Part shown: positions 42,069 through 50,783 of the stretch, one piece after another | Layout: each line of letters starts with the position of its first letter | Numbering within the stretch: position 1 is the stretch's first letter | Source of the DNA: Arthrobacter sp. Marseille-P9274 | Lineage (GTDB): Bacteria; Actinomycetota; Actinomycetes; Actinomycetales; Micrococcaceae | Direction: 5' to 3' | Assembly: GCF_946892675.1 (NCBI RefSeq) | Contig: NZ_CAMPOV010000002.1 | Coordinates: 248,001 to 312,000, forward strand | DNA length: 64,000 bases | The notes under the pieces: generated by a model | Told to the model about the DNA's origin: nothing | Databases searched by the model: none | Seen by the model: the letters and a program-made list of their open reading frames with translations, nothing else | Program-made: the position numbers and the translations under genes

Positions 42069-43559
42069 TCAGCGGCGCGGCGACAGGCCGCGCTCGGGTT
42101 CCATCGTTGTTGCTCCGTCCGGGCCGATCCGGTGCAGCCGGGGGGCGGCCGGATCGTAGGCGCCGACGGCGGCACCGGCCGCGTCGCGGGGCGTGCCGTC
42201 GGCCGTGAAACCGAGCAGCAGCGAGCGCAGTTCCGAGCCCGCACGGTCAAAAGCTTCCTCCGACAGGTCCGAGAGCATCGGCGCGTCGTGCCACTTGTCC
42301 CGGTCGCCGAAGACAAACGGAACTTCGAAGCAGTGCGGGCTGCGGTCCTCCGCGAGCGGGGTCCCGGCAGCGAAACGTGCCACGGTGGCGGGGATTCCTT
42401 CCCCGGTGACGGCCTCGGCAAGTTCGACGGCGGCCAGGCGGTGCTGATGCAGGCTCATGGCTTCAACCAGCTTGGCGTGGTCGGTGGTTCCGGGCAGGGC
42501 CTCGTCCAGCCAGGCCAGGGCGCAGGAGACGTCCTCGAAATGGGCGGACACGAAGCCTGCAAGCTGCTCCCGCCCGACGGCCGCGACGGGCAGTGCCCTG
42601 AGGAAGGCTGCGGCCTCGTCCTGGGTGCTGTTCAGCAGCAGGGACTCGACATGCAGCCGCCGGGCGGCCGCCGCGAAGTCGAACAGGTCGACGGGAACCG
42701 TCCCGTCCGCGGCAGGCATCAGGCCGAGCCCGCGGCCGGCGTAGGCCTTGGAAACAGCTACCTGGGCCTGCAACAGTGCCTCGACCGGAGCGTCCTGGTC
42801 CGCCGCTTGCCCGGCCAGCGCGTCCGTGAACAGCCGGTGGCGCTCGGCGTACTCCCCTGCCGACAGCGGCGGTTGCCAGGGAAGGCTGAGCAGCGCGACG
42901 CGGCGGAACAGGCCCTCGGCTTCGGGCAACTGGCTGAGCAGGTAGGCGTACCAGGCACCGGCCGACTGCCCCACCAGCGTGACCTGGTCGGGGTTGCCTC
43001 CGAAACCGGCGATGTTATCGCTTATCCAGCGCAGTGCCTGCAGCAGATCCGTCACCGCCAGGTTCCGCGGCGTGTCCTCGTCGCCCAGCAGCGCGAGCGC
43101 TCCCAGCCGATAGTTGACCGTAACGACGACGCAGCCGCCCTCGCGGGCCAGCCGCTCGCCGTCGTACCATCGCCCCGTCCCGGCACCGCTGATGAAGGCG
43201 CCGCCCGGCACATAGATCATGACCGGGGCATCGCTGGCGTCCTCGGGAGCCCAGATGTTGAGCTGGAAGGCGTCCTCGCTCTGCGGCAGCTCCATCAGCG
43301 CCGGACCAAGCAGCCAGTCCAGCGAACCCGACAGCTGAGGGAAAGCGGCCGGCGCCGACTGCCGCAGCCCGGGGCCGGGGTGCCCGACCGGGCTGAAGCG
43401 ATCCGCGGGATTGAGCCGTTCCCCGTAGTGCACGCCAAGCGTGCCGACGACGGCGGCCTCCGCCCGGGGGCCAGGCACCCGCCCCACAGCCGGCGGACCT
43501 ATTGGCCGCGTGCCGGGGCCCATTCCGGGAGCGGCCGCGAGATCAGTGGATGCGCTCAT
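42069..43559 (-). CDS. carboxylesterase (type-B, alpha/beta hydrolase)
   Basis: A 496-residue type-B carboxylesterase. The oxyanion-hole motif PGGAF (118-122), the nucleophile S199 in GQSAGAW and the catalytic His in SPHCFEVPFVFGD are present. Its ATG overlaps the stop of the Baeyer-Villiger monooxygenase gene (ATGA). That pairing suggests it hydrolyses the ester or lactone made by the monooxygenase, for example an aryl acetate. Confidence 0.92.
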   Translation of the reverse strand: MSASTDLAAAPGMGPGTRPIGPPAVGRVPGPRAEAAVVGTLGVHYGERLNPADRFSPVGHPGPGLRQSAPAAFPQLSGSLDWLLGPALMELPQSEDAFQLNIWAPEDASDAPVMIYVPGGAFISGAGTGRWYDGERLAREGGCVVVTVNYRLGALALLGDEDTPRNLAVTDLLQALRWISDNIAGFGGNPDQVTLVGQSAGAWYAYLLSQLPEAEGLFRRVALLSLPWQPPLSAGEYAERHRLFTDALAGQAADQDAPVEALLQAQVAVSKAYAGRGLGLMPAADGTVPVDLFDFAAAARRLHVESLLLNSTQDEAAAFLRALPVAAVGREQLAGFVSAHFEDVSCALAWLDEALPGTTDHAKLVEAMSLHQHRLAAVELAEAVTGEGIPATVARFAAGTPLAEDRSPHCFEVPFVFGDRDKWHDAPMLSDLSEEAFDRAGSELRSLLLGFTADGTPRDAAGAAVGAYDPAAPRLHRIGPDGATTMEPERGLSPRR

Positions 43560-45535
43560 GCCAGCTTGTTGTAGTCGTCGAGCCGGACCTCGCGGGTAAT
43601 CTTCCAGAAGTCGAGCACCGGGAAGGGCCAGATCTGCGAGACGCGGCCGAACTTGTTCTTGTACCAGGTCTGCACGCTGGGGTGGCCCCAGGCCTTGGTG
43701 GCGCTCGCTGCATCGAGCTTACTGACGAACTCGTCAAGCACTTCCTGCCTCAGGTCGAGCGCCTTCAGGTTCTCCTGCAGGACCACGCGCAGCGCTTCGA
43801 GGATGTACTCCACGCCGTATTCGATCATCGAGTACAGGCTGCCGTTGACTACGTGGCCGGTGTTGGGGCCGGTGATGATGAAGAGGTTCGGAAAGTTCGG
43901 CACCGTCAGGCCCGCGTAGGCCTTGGCGTCGCCGCCCCAGTACTCGTGCAGGTCGACGCCGTTTAGGCCGCTAACCTGAAGCGGCTCAAGGAACTGGGAA
44001 GCCTGGAACCCGGTGGCATAGATGATGACGTCCAGTTCGTGCAGCACGCCGTCCTTGGTGATGATGCCCTCGGGCACCATCCGCTCCATCCCATCGGTGA
44101 CCAGGGTGGTCTGCGGCTTCTTGAGGGACTGCGCCCAGACGCCGTTGTCGCGGAGCATGCGTTTGCCGCCGACGATGTAGTCCGGGGTCACCTTGGCCAG
44201 CAGGTCCGGGCGGTCCTTGTACTGCTCGGCCAGCATCGCGGTCAGGGCCTGGCGGACCCGCTCGTTCACGGCGGAAACGCTGCCGGGCTTGTTCCAGCCG
44301 GGCTCGGCAACCGTGGTGTGCTGGCGGCCCTCGACGCCGAGCCAGTGCTGCCAGAAGCGAAGCCACTGGCCGTAGTGAGGAAGCTTCCGCACCAGCCACT
44401 GAACGGATTCGGGCATGTCGTCGTAGTAACCCTTGGTGGGCAGCATCCAGGGCGAGCTGCGCTGGATCACGGTGAGCGAGGCGACTTGGTCCACGATCGC
44501 CGGGACGATCTGGTACGCGCTGGCCCCGGTGCCGATCACGGCGACACGCTTGCCGGCGAGGTCGACGGTGTTGTCCCACTCGGCGGAGTGGAGCTGGATC
44601 CCGGCGAAGTCCTCGCGCCCGGCAACCTCCGGGTACTTCGGGCGGTCCAATTGTCCGACGGCGGAAATCACCGCGTTGAAGCGGCGCACGGTGGTGACCC
44701 CGTCTTGGACTATCTCTACATCCCAGAGGCCGGCGCCGGCGTCGTACGTTGCCTTGGTGACTTCCGTGTTGAACTGCATGTGCTCCATCAGGCCGCCACG
44801 CTCCGCCACCTCGCAGGTGTAGCGGTGGATCTCGGTGCCCTGGGAGAACTGCTGGGGCCAGTCGTCGCGCTGGGCGAAGGAGAAGCTGTAGGCGTAGTTA
44901 GGGGTGTCGAGCCGCACGCCGGGATAGGTGTTCTTCCACCAGGTACCGCCGATCGTGTGTCCCTTTTCAAACACGGTGTGGGGAATGCCGGCCTGCTTCA
45001 GCCGGTAGGAGGCGGCCATCCCCGAGACACCGGAACCGATCACAGCGACGCTGAACTCCCGGCCGCCGGCGACGTCCTCGAAGTTCCATTTCGGCTTGCC
45101 GCCCTTGCCCTCGACCAGGGCCATGTCATGCATCAGCATCGGGTAGTACTCGGAGTTGGCGGCGTTGGTGATCCAGTCGAGGATCTGCGCCCCCTGCTCC
45201 TCCGTCAGCGTGCCCACGCTGGTCAGCCGTTCCTCGCGGACCTGCTTCAGCGCCGCGAAGGCAAGTTCGCGGGCGGCGGCCTGGGCGTCCGGCGCCATCC
45301 CGCCGTGCGGTTCGCCAACGATGTCGGCCGGCGGCTGCGGCGGGCGGAGGTCCTCACGGAGCAGGGAGAAGTCCCCCGTGACCGCCGCCAGGGCGACCAT
45401 CAGGGCCGGCAGATCCGCGGTTTCCACGATGCGCCGCAGGAACGCGTCATCCTCGGTGATGGGCTCGTAGGTTTCGCGCCAGTACAGGTCGTCGACGGCG
45501 AGGTCTTCGTGCAGCTCGGTCAGTGAGTCGGTCAC
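43556..45535 (-). CDS. Baeyer-Villiger flavin monooxygenase, 4-hydroxyacetophenone-monooxygenase-like
   Basis: A 659-residue class-B flavoprotein monooxygenase. It has an N-terminal extension of about 150 residues (DDAFLRRIVETADLPALMVALAAVTGDFSLLRED) as in 4-hydroxyacetophenone monooxygenase, FAD motif GSGVSG (167-172), BVMO fingerprint FAGIQLHSAEWD (310-321) and NADP motif GTGASA (335-340). It would insert oxygen next to a ketone to give an ester or lactone using NADPH and O2. The GTG at 45535 has AAGGAG. It heads an operon with the esterase and NTF2-like gene and is divergent from a GntR gene. Confidence 0.93.
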   Translation of the reverse strand: MTDSLTELHEDLAVDDLYWRETYEPITEDDAFLRRIVETADLPALMVALAAVTGDFSLLREDLRPPQPPADIVGEPHGGMAPDAQAAARELAFAALKQVREERLTSVGTLTEEQGAQILDWITNAANSEYYPMLMHDMALVEGKGGKPKWNFEDVAGGREFSVAVIGSGVSGMAASYRLKQAGIPHTVFEKGHTIGGTWWKNTYPGVRLDTPNYAYSFSFAQRDDWPQQFSQGTEIHRYTCEVAERGGLMEHMQFNTEVTKATYDAGAGLWDVEIVQDGVTTVRRFNAVISAVGQLDRPKYPEVAGREDFAGIQLHSAEWDNTVDLAGKRVAVIGTGASAYQIVPAIVDQVASLTVIQRSSPWMLPTKGYYDDMPESVQWLVRKLPHYGQWLRFWQHWLGVEGRQHTTVAEPGWNKPGSVSAVNERVRQALTAMLAEQYKDRPDLLAKVTPDYIVGGKRMLRDNGVWAQSLKKPQTTLVTDGMERMVPEGIITKDGVLHELDVIIYATGFQASQFLEPLQVSGLNGVDLHEYWGGDAKAYAGLTVPNFPNLFIITGPNTGHVVNGSLYSMIEYGVEYILEALRVVLQENLKALDLRQEVLDEFVSKLDAASATKAWGHPSVQTWYKNKFGRVSQIWPFPVLDFWKITREVRLDDYNKLA

Positions 45536-45613
45536 GGCGGTCTCCTTGGTGTCGTGCAGCCCGCGGGCCTGTGATGCAGCTCTCGCGGTGAGGTTGTTTC
45601 CAGTTTAGGGGTG

Positions 45614-45661
45614 TTATTGCATAAGTCAACTAAAAATGCATTATCTTCTCATTGCTACAAT
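45614..45661 (+). promoter_or_regulatory. divergent promoter/operator region of the Baeyer-Villiger operon and GntR gene
   Basis: TTATTGCAT (45614-45622) and ATGCATTAT (45636-45644) are imperfect inverted repeats (7 of 9) between divergent starts. TACAAT (45656-45661) lies six bases before the GntR ATG at 45668, which lacks a ribosome-binding site, so that transcript is probably leaderless. The repeat may bind the GntR product. Confidence 0.4.
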
Positions 45662-45667
45662 TTGCTT

Positions 45668-46360
45668 ATGGCAAAGCGCACTGATTCCGAGACCCTCAGC
45701 AAGCACCTCAGGGATGCCCTGCGCAGCGACATCCTGGCGGGTCGCTGGGCGCCCGGCGCCAAGCTGCAGCTGACGGCGCTCTCGGACCACTACCAGACCA
45801 GCAGCACGGTGGTCCGGGAGGCGCTCACCCGGCTGGTGGGCGAGCGCCTGGTCCAGCTTCGGCCCAACCGCGGCTTCTTCGTGCCGCCGATCTCGCTCGC
45901 CGAGCTTGAGGACATCACGGAGCTGCGCTGCGTCAATGAGGAATTCGCCGTGAAGCTGGCGATCGAGCGCGGCGGGCTGCAGTGGGAGTCCGAACTGATG
46001 GCCGCGCACCATACGCTGGAGCGCACGCCGCGACGCTCGGAGGAGAATCCGGACGAGCACACCCAGGAGTGGAATATCGCCCACCAGGCGTTCCACGCCA
46101 AGCTGGTGGAAGCGTGCGGCATTCCCGTGCTGATCGAACTGACCTGCACGCTCTCCGACATCAGCCAGCTGTACGGGCGCTGGGCCGGCGTGGCCACGCG
46201 CGATGCCAAGCGGGACATCGACCAGGAACACCGCGACATCCTGGCCGCTGCCCTTCGCCGCGACGCCGCCGAGACCGGGGCATTGCTGCGCAGGCACTAC
46301 CAGACCACGATGGACGCGGTGCGCGAGGCCGGCGAGGTGGGGCTCGAAGCAACCGCCTGA
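45668..46360 (+). CDS. GntR-family (FCD) transcriptional regulator
   Basis: A 230-residue GntR regulator: winged helix-turn-helix (about 8-75, SDHYQTSSTVVREALTRLVGERLVQLRPNRGFFV) and an all-helical FCD effector domain with the conserved His in NIAHQAFHAKLV and later DQEHRDIL and RRHYQTT. Without a ribosome-binding site and with a -10 box six bases upstream, it is likely leaderless. It is divergent from the Baeyer-Villiger operon and probably represses it. Confidence 0.92.
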   Translation: MAKRTDSETLSKHLRDALRSDILAGRWAPGAKLQLTALSDHYQTSSTVVREALTRLVGERLVQLRPNRGFFVPPISLAELEDITELRCVNEEFAVKLAIERGGLQWESELMAAHHTLERTPRRSEENPDEHTQEWNIAHQAFHAKLVEACGIPVLIELTCTLSDISQLYGRWAGVATRDAKRDIDQEHRDILAAALRRDAAETGALLRRHYQTTMDAVREAGEVGLEATA

Positions 46361-46398
46361 CCCCGGCACCGCAGCGGGACGCCCGGTGCCGGTAAACG

Positions 46399-47985
46399 CT
46401 AGATCTGTGCCGGAGCCAGCTCGGGCTGGACCGCCGATCGCTGCGCGCGCAGCCGGGCGGGCCACACGCCTTGCTTCCCGGGCGAGATGACGCCGTTCGG
46501 GTCCAGCACATCCTTGAGCTTCTCCTGCAGCCTGCGGGCCGCATGGTTATTGAAGTCGAAGCCCTCGGCGATGCGGTCCATGTAGTCCACGTGGCTGCGG
46601 TACGGGGCGTAGCCGCGGCGGCGGGCGGCGTCCAGCAGCCTGCCGTAGAGTTCGCGGGCGCGGGCCAGCATCTCCTCGTTGTCGTTCTCGAAGAAGATCA
46701 TGGTCACGTGCACCATGTGCCGCGGGTACAAGTGGTAGCCGATGTACAGATCGAAGCCGTACTCGCGGTAGAGCTGCTTGGCCTCCTGGTAGAACTCGTA
46801 CACTTCGTGGCCACGGGCCGGAATGATCGGGGCAGCATCAATGTGGCCGCCGTTCTCGGCCGCCCAGCCCACGGTGCTCAGCGGCTTGAGCGTCGGCACG
46901 CCGGCCATCTGCGTGCGGTCGATTTCGGTGATGTCCTCGTAGGCGACGGCCTGCCCTTCGGCGCCTTCGTAGAGCCGCGCCTTGACCTCCACCCCTTCGA
47001 GCCCGGCGAAGCGCTCCCGGATGATTTCGAGGCGGCGTTCGGCCAGGCCCTTGTCGCCGTAAATGGCGAAGCGGGCGTTCCACTGGCCGATGCCGAACTC
47101 CTGCCGCATCTCCTCGAGGCGTTCGTCCGGAATGGACCCCTCGCCGTCGTAAAAGTCGGCTTTGCTGCCGCGCATGGTGGCGGCGCGGACCACGTTGCCG
47201 CAGAGCGCGTTGTTCTGGATGACGTCCTGGCGCCGCAGGTCAGTGAGGATGTCGATCAGCTGCGGAAGGTCCTCTTCCCGTTCCGCGGTGACGTCACCGG
47301 AGATGTAGACATCGGGCCAGGGCATCAGCCACAGGCCGACCTTGGTCACTACCCCGAGATTGGACTGGGTGAACAGCCCGTCCAGCGTCGGGCCGAAACC
47401 GCCCTGGAAGATGGGTCCAAGGTCCGTGCCCTCCATCGCGCCCATGCCGGTGCGGACGAGGTCGCCGTCCGGCAGCACCACCTCCATACCGCAGAGCGAC
47501 TTCACGTGGTCGCCGTACGGGGTCATGCCGTAGCCGCGGTCCAGCATGTTGCCCATGACCGAGCCCCAGCCCAGCGCCGGCACCGAGAGCCAGACCTTCA
47601 GGCCGCGTTCCTGGATGTACTCGAACAGGTCGAAGAACGTCACGCCGGGTTCGACGACCGCGTAGCAAAGCTTGTCGTCCACCTCGAGGATTCGGTTCAT
47701 CCGGCCGAGGTCGAGCGCGACCATGGTCTGGTCACGCGGTTCGGGACCGCCGTAGCCGAGGTTCTTCCCGCGCGAGAAGGTCCACAGCGCGACGCCGGCA
47801 TCATTGGCCAGCCGCACGAGGTTCTGGACTTCCTCGACGGATCCTGGCCGGATGCCGGGCCACTTGCTGCGGCCGGGGTTCAGCGGGTACGGGTCCTTGT
47901 AGCCGGCGTCGCCGGCAACACGGACCACATTCTCCTCGCCCACGATGGCTGCGGCCCGGTCCAGGAATGTCTCTCGGATGTCCAT
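46399..47985 (-). CDS. VAO-family flavoprotein phenol oxidase (eugenol/4-alkylphenol/vanillyl-alcohol type)
   Basis: A 528-residue flavoprotein of the vanillyl-alcohol-oxidase/4-cresol-dehydrogenase family. The residues that define phenol oxidation in eugenol oxidase are conserved: Y78 in KNLGYGG, D149 in LDRGYGMTPYGDH, H381 in NGGHI (the covalent FAD His) and Y462-R463 in PYRSH. It would oxidise a para-substituted phenol through a quinone methide. Start ATG at 47985 is chosen by homology; an ATG at 48009 is also possible. It ends 38 bases after the convergent GntR gene and is divergent from a LysR gene that may control it. Confidence 0.9.
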   Translation of the reverse strand: MDIRETFLDRAAAIVGEENVVRVAGDAGYKDPYPLNPGRSKWPGIRPGSVEEVQNLVRLANDAGVALWTFSRGKNLGYGGPEPRDQTMVALDLGRMNRILEVDDKLCYAVVEPGVTFFDLFEYIQERGLKVWLSVPALGWGSVMGNMLDRGYGMTPYGDHVKSLCGMEVVLPDGDLVRTGMGAMEGTDLGPIFQGGFGPTLDGLFTQSNLGVVTKVGLWLMPWPDVYISGDVTAEREEDLPQLIDILTDLRRQDVIQNNALCGNVVRAATMRGSKADFYDGEGSIPDERLEEMRQEFGIGQWNARFAIYGDKGLAERRLEIIRERFAGLEGVEVKARLYEGAEGQAVAYEDITEIDRTQMAGVPTLKPLSTVGWAAENGGHIDAAPIIPARGHEVYEFYQEAKQLYREYGFDLYIGYHLYPRHMVHVTMIFFENDNEEMLARARELYGRLLDAARRRGYAPYRSHVDYMDRIAEGFDFNNHAARRLQEKLKDVLDPNGVISPGKQGVWPARLRAQRSAVQPELAPAQI

Positions 47986-48098
47986 GAAGCTCTTGCACCT
48001 TCCACGCATGCACGGACCGCTCGGCCGCGCCGGCCCGCCTCGGGCCCTGCATCCATCCTCGCAAGGAAGTAGCCTCAAGTAAATTGTCGATTTTAGTG

Positions 48099-48116
48099 CT
48101 ATTAGTTCAATAGAAT
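48099..48116 (+). promoter_or_regulatory. LysR-type box and -10 of a leaderless regulator gene
   Basis: CTATT-AGTTC-AATAG (48099-48113) is a perfect inverted repeat containing the T-N11-A LysR pattern. TAGAAT (48111-48116) overlaps its right arm and sits six bases before the LysR ATG at 48123, which has no ribosome-binding site. Autorepression by a bound LysR dimer and control of the divergent phenol-oxidase gene fit. Confidence 0.55.
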
Positions 48117-48122
48117 TGACAT

Positions 48123-49067
48123 ATGAACCTCGAGAGCCATCCCGCCATCACCCTCCGCCAGATCTGGCACTTCGTGGTCGCCGCGGAAACCGGCACCATG
48201 AGCGAGGCCGCCCGGCGGCTGCACATGGCGCCATCGGCGATCTCCATGTCGATCTCGGAGCTGGAGCGGATCATCGGCGCGGAGCTGGCGATCAAGCGGA
48301 AGTCGAAGGGATTGACGCTCACCTCCACCGGCCGGATGGTCTTCCAGCAGGCCCGCCAGCTGCTGGACCTCGCGGACGAGATTGCCTCGCTGTCCAAGGG
48401 CGAGCGGCCGAGCCTGCGCGGCCCGCTGACCGTGGGCTGCTACATGACGCTGGGGCCGACCATCATTCCGCCGATGCTGGCCGGTTTCGCCGAGCAGTGC
48501 CCGCACGTGGAGGTGGACTTCGTGGAGGGCTATCACGAAGACCTCCAGCAGCGGCTGCTGGACGGCTCGCTGGACGCGGCATTCCTCTACGACGCGGACG
48601 TCTCCCCCGCCCTCAAGACCGCGCCGCTGGCGTCGGCGGATCCGTACGTGCTGGTCTCCGCGAACCACCCGCTGAGCGGCGCCAGCGAGGTCTCCCTGAA
48701 GGACATCGTCGGCGAGCCGCTGGTCTTCTTCGATGCCGCCCCGATCTCGCACCGGGTCCTCGACATGTTCCGGGATGCCGAAGTGGCGCCGGACATCCGG
48801 CACCGCTCGCGCAGCTACGCCACCATCCGCTCGCTCGTGGCCAGCGGCCGCGGGGTGGCTGTCCTGTTCCAGCAGCCCCGCCTTGAGGCCCCGTACGAGG
48901 AACTCAGGGTCCTGCTCAAGCCACTGGCACCCACGCGGACGGCGGCGCACGCGCCCGTCACCGTGTCCGTGGCCTGGCCCCGCAGCACGCGGCTGAACGC
49001 CCGTGCCCAGGCCTGGATCGACGTCGCCGATGAGCTCTTCGGCGCCGGTTCCGGCTCGAAGGCCTGA
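48123..49067 (+). CDS. LysR-family transcriptional regulator
   Basis: A 314-residue LysR regulator: N-terminal helix-turn-helix (about 9-65; LRQIWHFVVAAETGTMSEAARRLHMAPSAISMSISELE) and a periplasmic-binding-protein-like effector domain from GPLTVGCYMTLGP. Likely leaderless. It is divergent from the VAO-type oxidase and followed by a bidirectional terminator. Confidence 0.94.
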   Translation: MNLESHPAITLRQIWHFVVAAETGTMSEAARRLHMAPSAISMSISELERIIGAELAIKRKSKGLTLTSTGRMVFQQARQLLDLADEIASLSKGERPSLRGPLTVGCYMTLGPTIIPPMLAGFAEQCPHVEVDFVEGYHEDLQQRLLDGSLDAAFLYDADVSPALKTAPLASADPYVLVSANHPLSGASEVSLKDIVGEPLVFFDAAPISHRVLDMFRDAEVAPDIRHRSRSYATIRSLVASGRGVAVLFQQPRLEAPYEELRVLLKPLAPTRTAAHAPVTVSVAWPRSTRLNARAQAWIDVADELFGAGSGSKA

Positions 49068-49124
49068 CCCGGCGCAGGCCCGGCCAGCTGCAGGCGGGCC
49101 TGCGCCTCGGCGAACACAGAAAGG

Positions 49125-49161
49125 GTACGACGCCGGCGGAAGCATTCCGCCGGCGTCGTAC
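49125..49161. terminator. bidirectional terminator hairpin
   Basis: Arms 49125-49141 and 49145-49161 pair perfectly over 17 bases around GCA. Flanking A and T runs (AAAG, CTTTG) give short T tails in both directions. It separates the convergent LysR gene and flavin monooxygenase gene. Confidence 0.8.
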
Positions 49162-49198
49162 CTTTGTTGCGTCTTGCCCTGCCTTGCCCCCTGGGCCC

Positions 49199-50533
49199 TT
49201 AGACCAGAGCCCTGGAGCGGACGGACGACGGGCGGGGCAGGCCGAGATTGTCGCGCAGCGTCGTGCCCTCGTATTCGGACCGGAAGTAGCCCCGGTCCTG
49301 CAGTTCGGGGACCAGCTTGTCGCAGACCAGCTTGAAGCCGCCCGGGTTGAACGGGGCGTTGAGGTTGAAGCCGTCGCAGGCCTTGGATTCGAACCAGTCC
49401 ACCATGCGGTCGGCCACCTGCGACGGCGTGCCCGCCATCCACTGGTGCCCGGTGGAACGTGCCAGGTCCACGATCAGTTCGCGGAGGGTCATGCCCTGGT
49501 CCACGCTCTTGCGGCGGTAGATCTGGTAGCGCGAACCCAGCTTCGGATCATCGGAGAACCACTCGGCCGGGATAGTGCGGTCCAGCGGCAGTTCGGACAG
49601 GTCCATGCGCAGGTCCGCGCCCACCTGCTTGCGGCCGTTCTCCATGTGCACGTTGCGGCCCAGCTCGTCCGCCAGTTCCAGCGCCTCCTTCTCCGTGTCG
49701 CCGAGGATCGGCAGGATGCCCGGGATGATCTTGACCAGCTGCGGGTCGCGGCCCTTGGCGGCGGCCATCTGCTTGAACTTCGCGTAGAACTCCACGGACG
49801 GCTCCTTCAGCGGCTGCGCGGTGTAGATCCCGTCCGCCACGGAGGAGCCGAGTTCCATGCCCGGCCCGGAGGAACCGGCCTGCACCAGCACCGGGCGGCC
49901 CTGCGGGGAGCGCGGCATGTTGATCGGCCCCTCGACCTCGAAGAACTCGCCCTTGTGGTTGAGCGGGTGGACCTTGTCCGTATCCACGTACCAGCCGGAC
50001 TCGCGGTCGTTGATGACCGCGTCGTCTTCCCAGCTGTCCCACAGCCGCTGGACGACGTCAACGAACTCCGTGGCTCGGCGGTAACGGGTCGTCGGGTCGG
50101 GCGCCTCCTTCATGCCAAAGTTCCGGAAGCCGTCCGACGAGGTGACGATGTTCCAGCCGGCGCGGCCGCCGGACATGTGGTCCAGCCCGCACATCTGGCG
50201 TGCGACGTTGTACGGCTCGCTGAAGGACGTCGAGACGGTTCCGATCAGGCCGATGTTCTTGGTCCGGGCGGCGAGCGCGGCGAGCACGGTCATCGGCTCG
50301 TAGAAGCCGTTCATCTTGATGTCGCCGCGCATTACGGTGTTGGCATGCACGATGTCGCCGAAGAAGACCGCGTCCAGCTTGGCGGCTTCGGCCATCAGCG
50401 TCAGATCCGCGACGAATTCCAGGTTGGCCAGCTCCTCGGAGCGGCTGCCCTCCATGCGCCAGCTGTCCTTGTGGTAGCCGGCGGGGAGCATAAAGGTTGT
50501 CAGCACCATGTGCTTGCTGGGCTTGGTCACCAT
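49199..50533 (-). CDS. NtaA/SnaA/DszA-type FMNH2-dependent monooxygenase
   Basis: A 444-residue luciferase-like monooxygenase of the nitrilotriacetate/dibenzothiophene-sulfone group. The motif LDHMSGGRAGWNIVTSSDGFRNFG is diagnostic, with the following ATEFVDVVQRLWDSWEDDA region. It uses FMNH2 supplied by a separate reductase. I choose the ATG at 50533 with AAAGGA upstream; a GTG six codons earlier would overlap that site. No reductase is next to it; the HpaC-like fusion at 55386 is the nearest candidate. Confidence 0.93.
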   Translation of the reverse strand: MVTKPSKHMVLTTFMLPAGYHKDSWRMEGSRSEELANLEFVADLTLMAEAAKLDAVFFGDIVHANTVMRGDIKMNGFYEPMTVLAALAARTKNIGLIGTVSTSFSEPYNVARQMCGLDHMSGGRAGWNIVTSSDGFRNFGMKEAPDPTTRYRRATEFVDVVQRLWDSWEDDAVINDRESGWYVDTDKVHPLNHKGEFFEVEGPINMPRSPQGRPVLVQAGSSGPGMELGSSVADGIYTAQPLKEPSVEFYAKFKQMAAAKGRDPQLVKIIPGILPILGDTEKEALELADELGRNVHMENGRKQVGADLRMDLSELPLDRTIPAEWFSDDPKLGSRYQIYRRKSVDQGMTLRELIVDLARSTGHQWMAGTPSQVADRMVDWFESKACDGFNLNAPFNPGGFKLVCDKLVPELQDRGYFRSEYEGTTLRDNLGLPRPSSVRSRALV

Positions 50534-50723
50534 AACGGCGGGTCCTTTCACGATCTGCGCCTCGACGGCGCTGCTATATCCATCGTCACAGGTAGTCCTT
50601 CCCTAGTAAATGACAAGTTTTAGCACTGGCTTATCAGAATTTTTGACTTAGTATTCAGGTCCCGATGAGGCAGCGCGACGGCTGATTCCGTGAGCTTGCG
50701 CGAGTGGCAAGACGACGAAACGC

Positions 50724-50753
50724 CGCCGTCCCGCCCGCGGGAAGCGGACGGCG
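50724..50753 (-). terminator. hairpin after the MHS transporter gene
   Basis: CGCCGTCC (50724-50731) pairs with GGACGGCG (50746-50753) around a 14-base loop about 30 bases past the stop of the transporter gene. No T tract. Confidence 0.4.
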
Positions 50754-50783
50754 ACGACGGCGGAGCGCGGCGGCGCGGGGCTC

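Noticed and set aside
41574-43574. A 666-codon open frame on the plus strand
   Set aside because: It is the antisense shadow of the esterase and NTF2-like genes, rich in Arg, Gly and Gln without domains.
46471-48072. A 533-codon open frame opposite the phenol oxidase gene
   Set aside because: It is a His- and Val-rich shadow frame; the oxidase on the other strand has conserved active-site residues.
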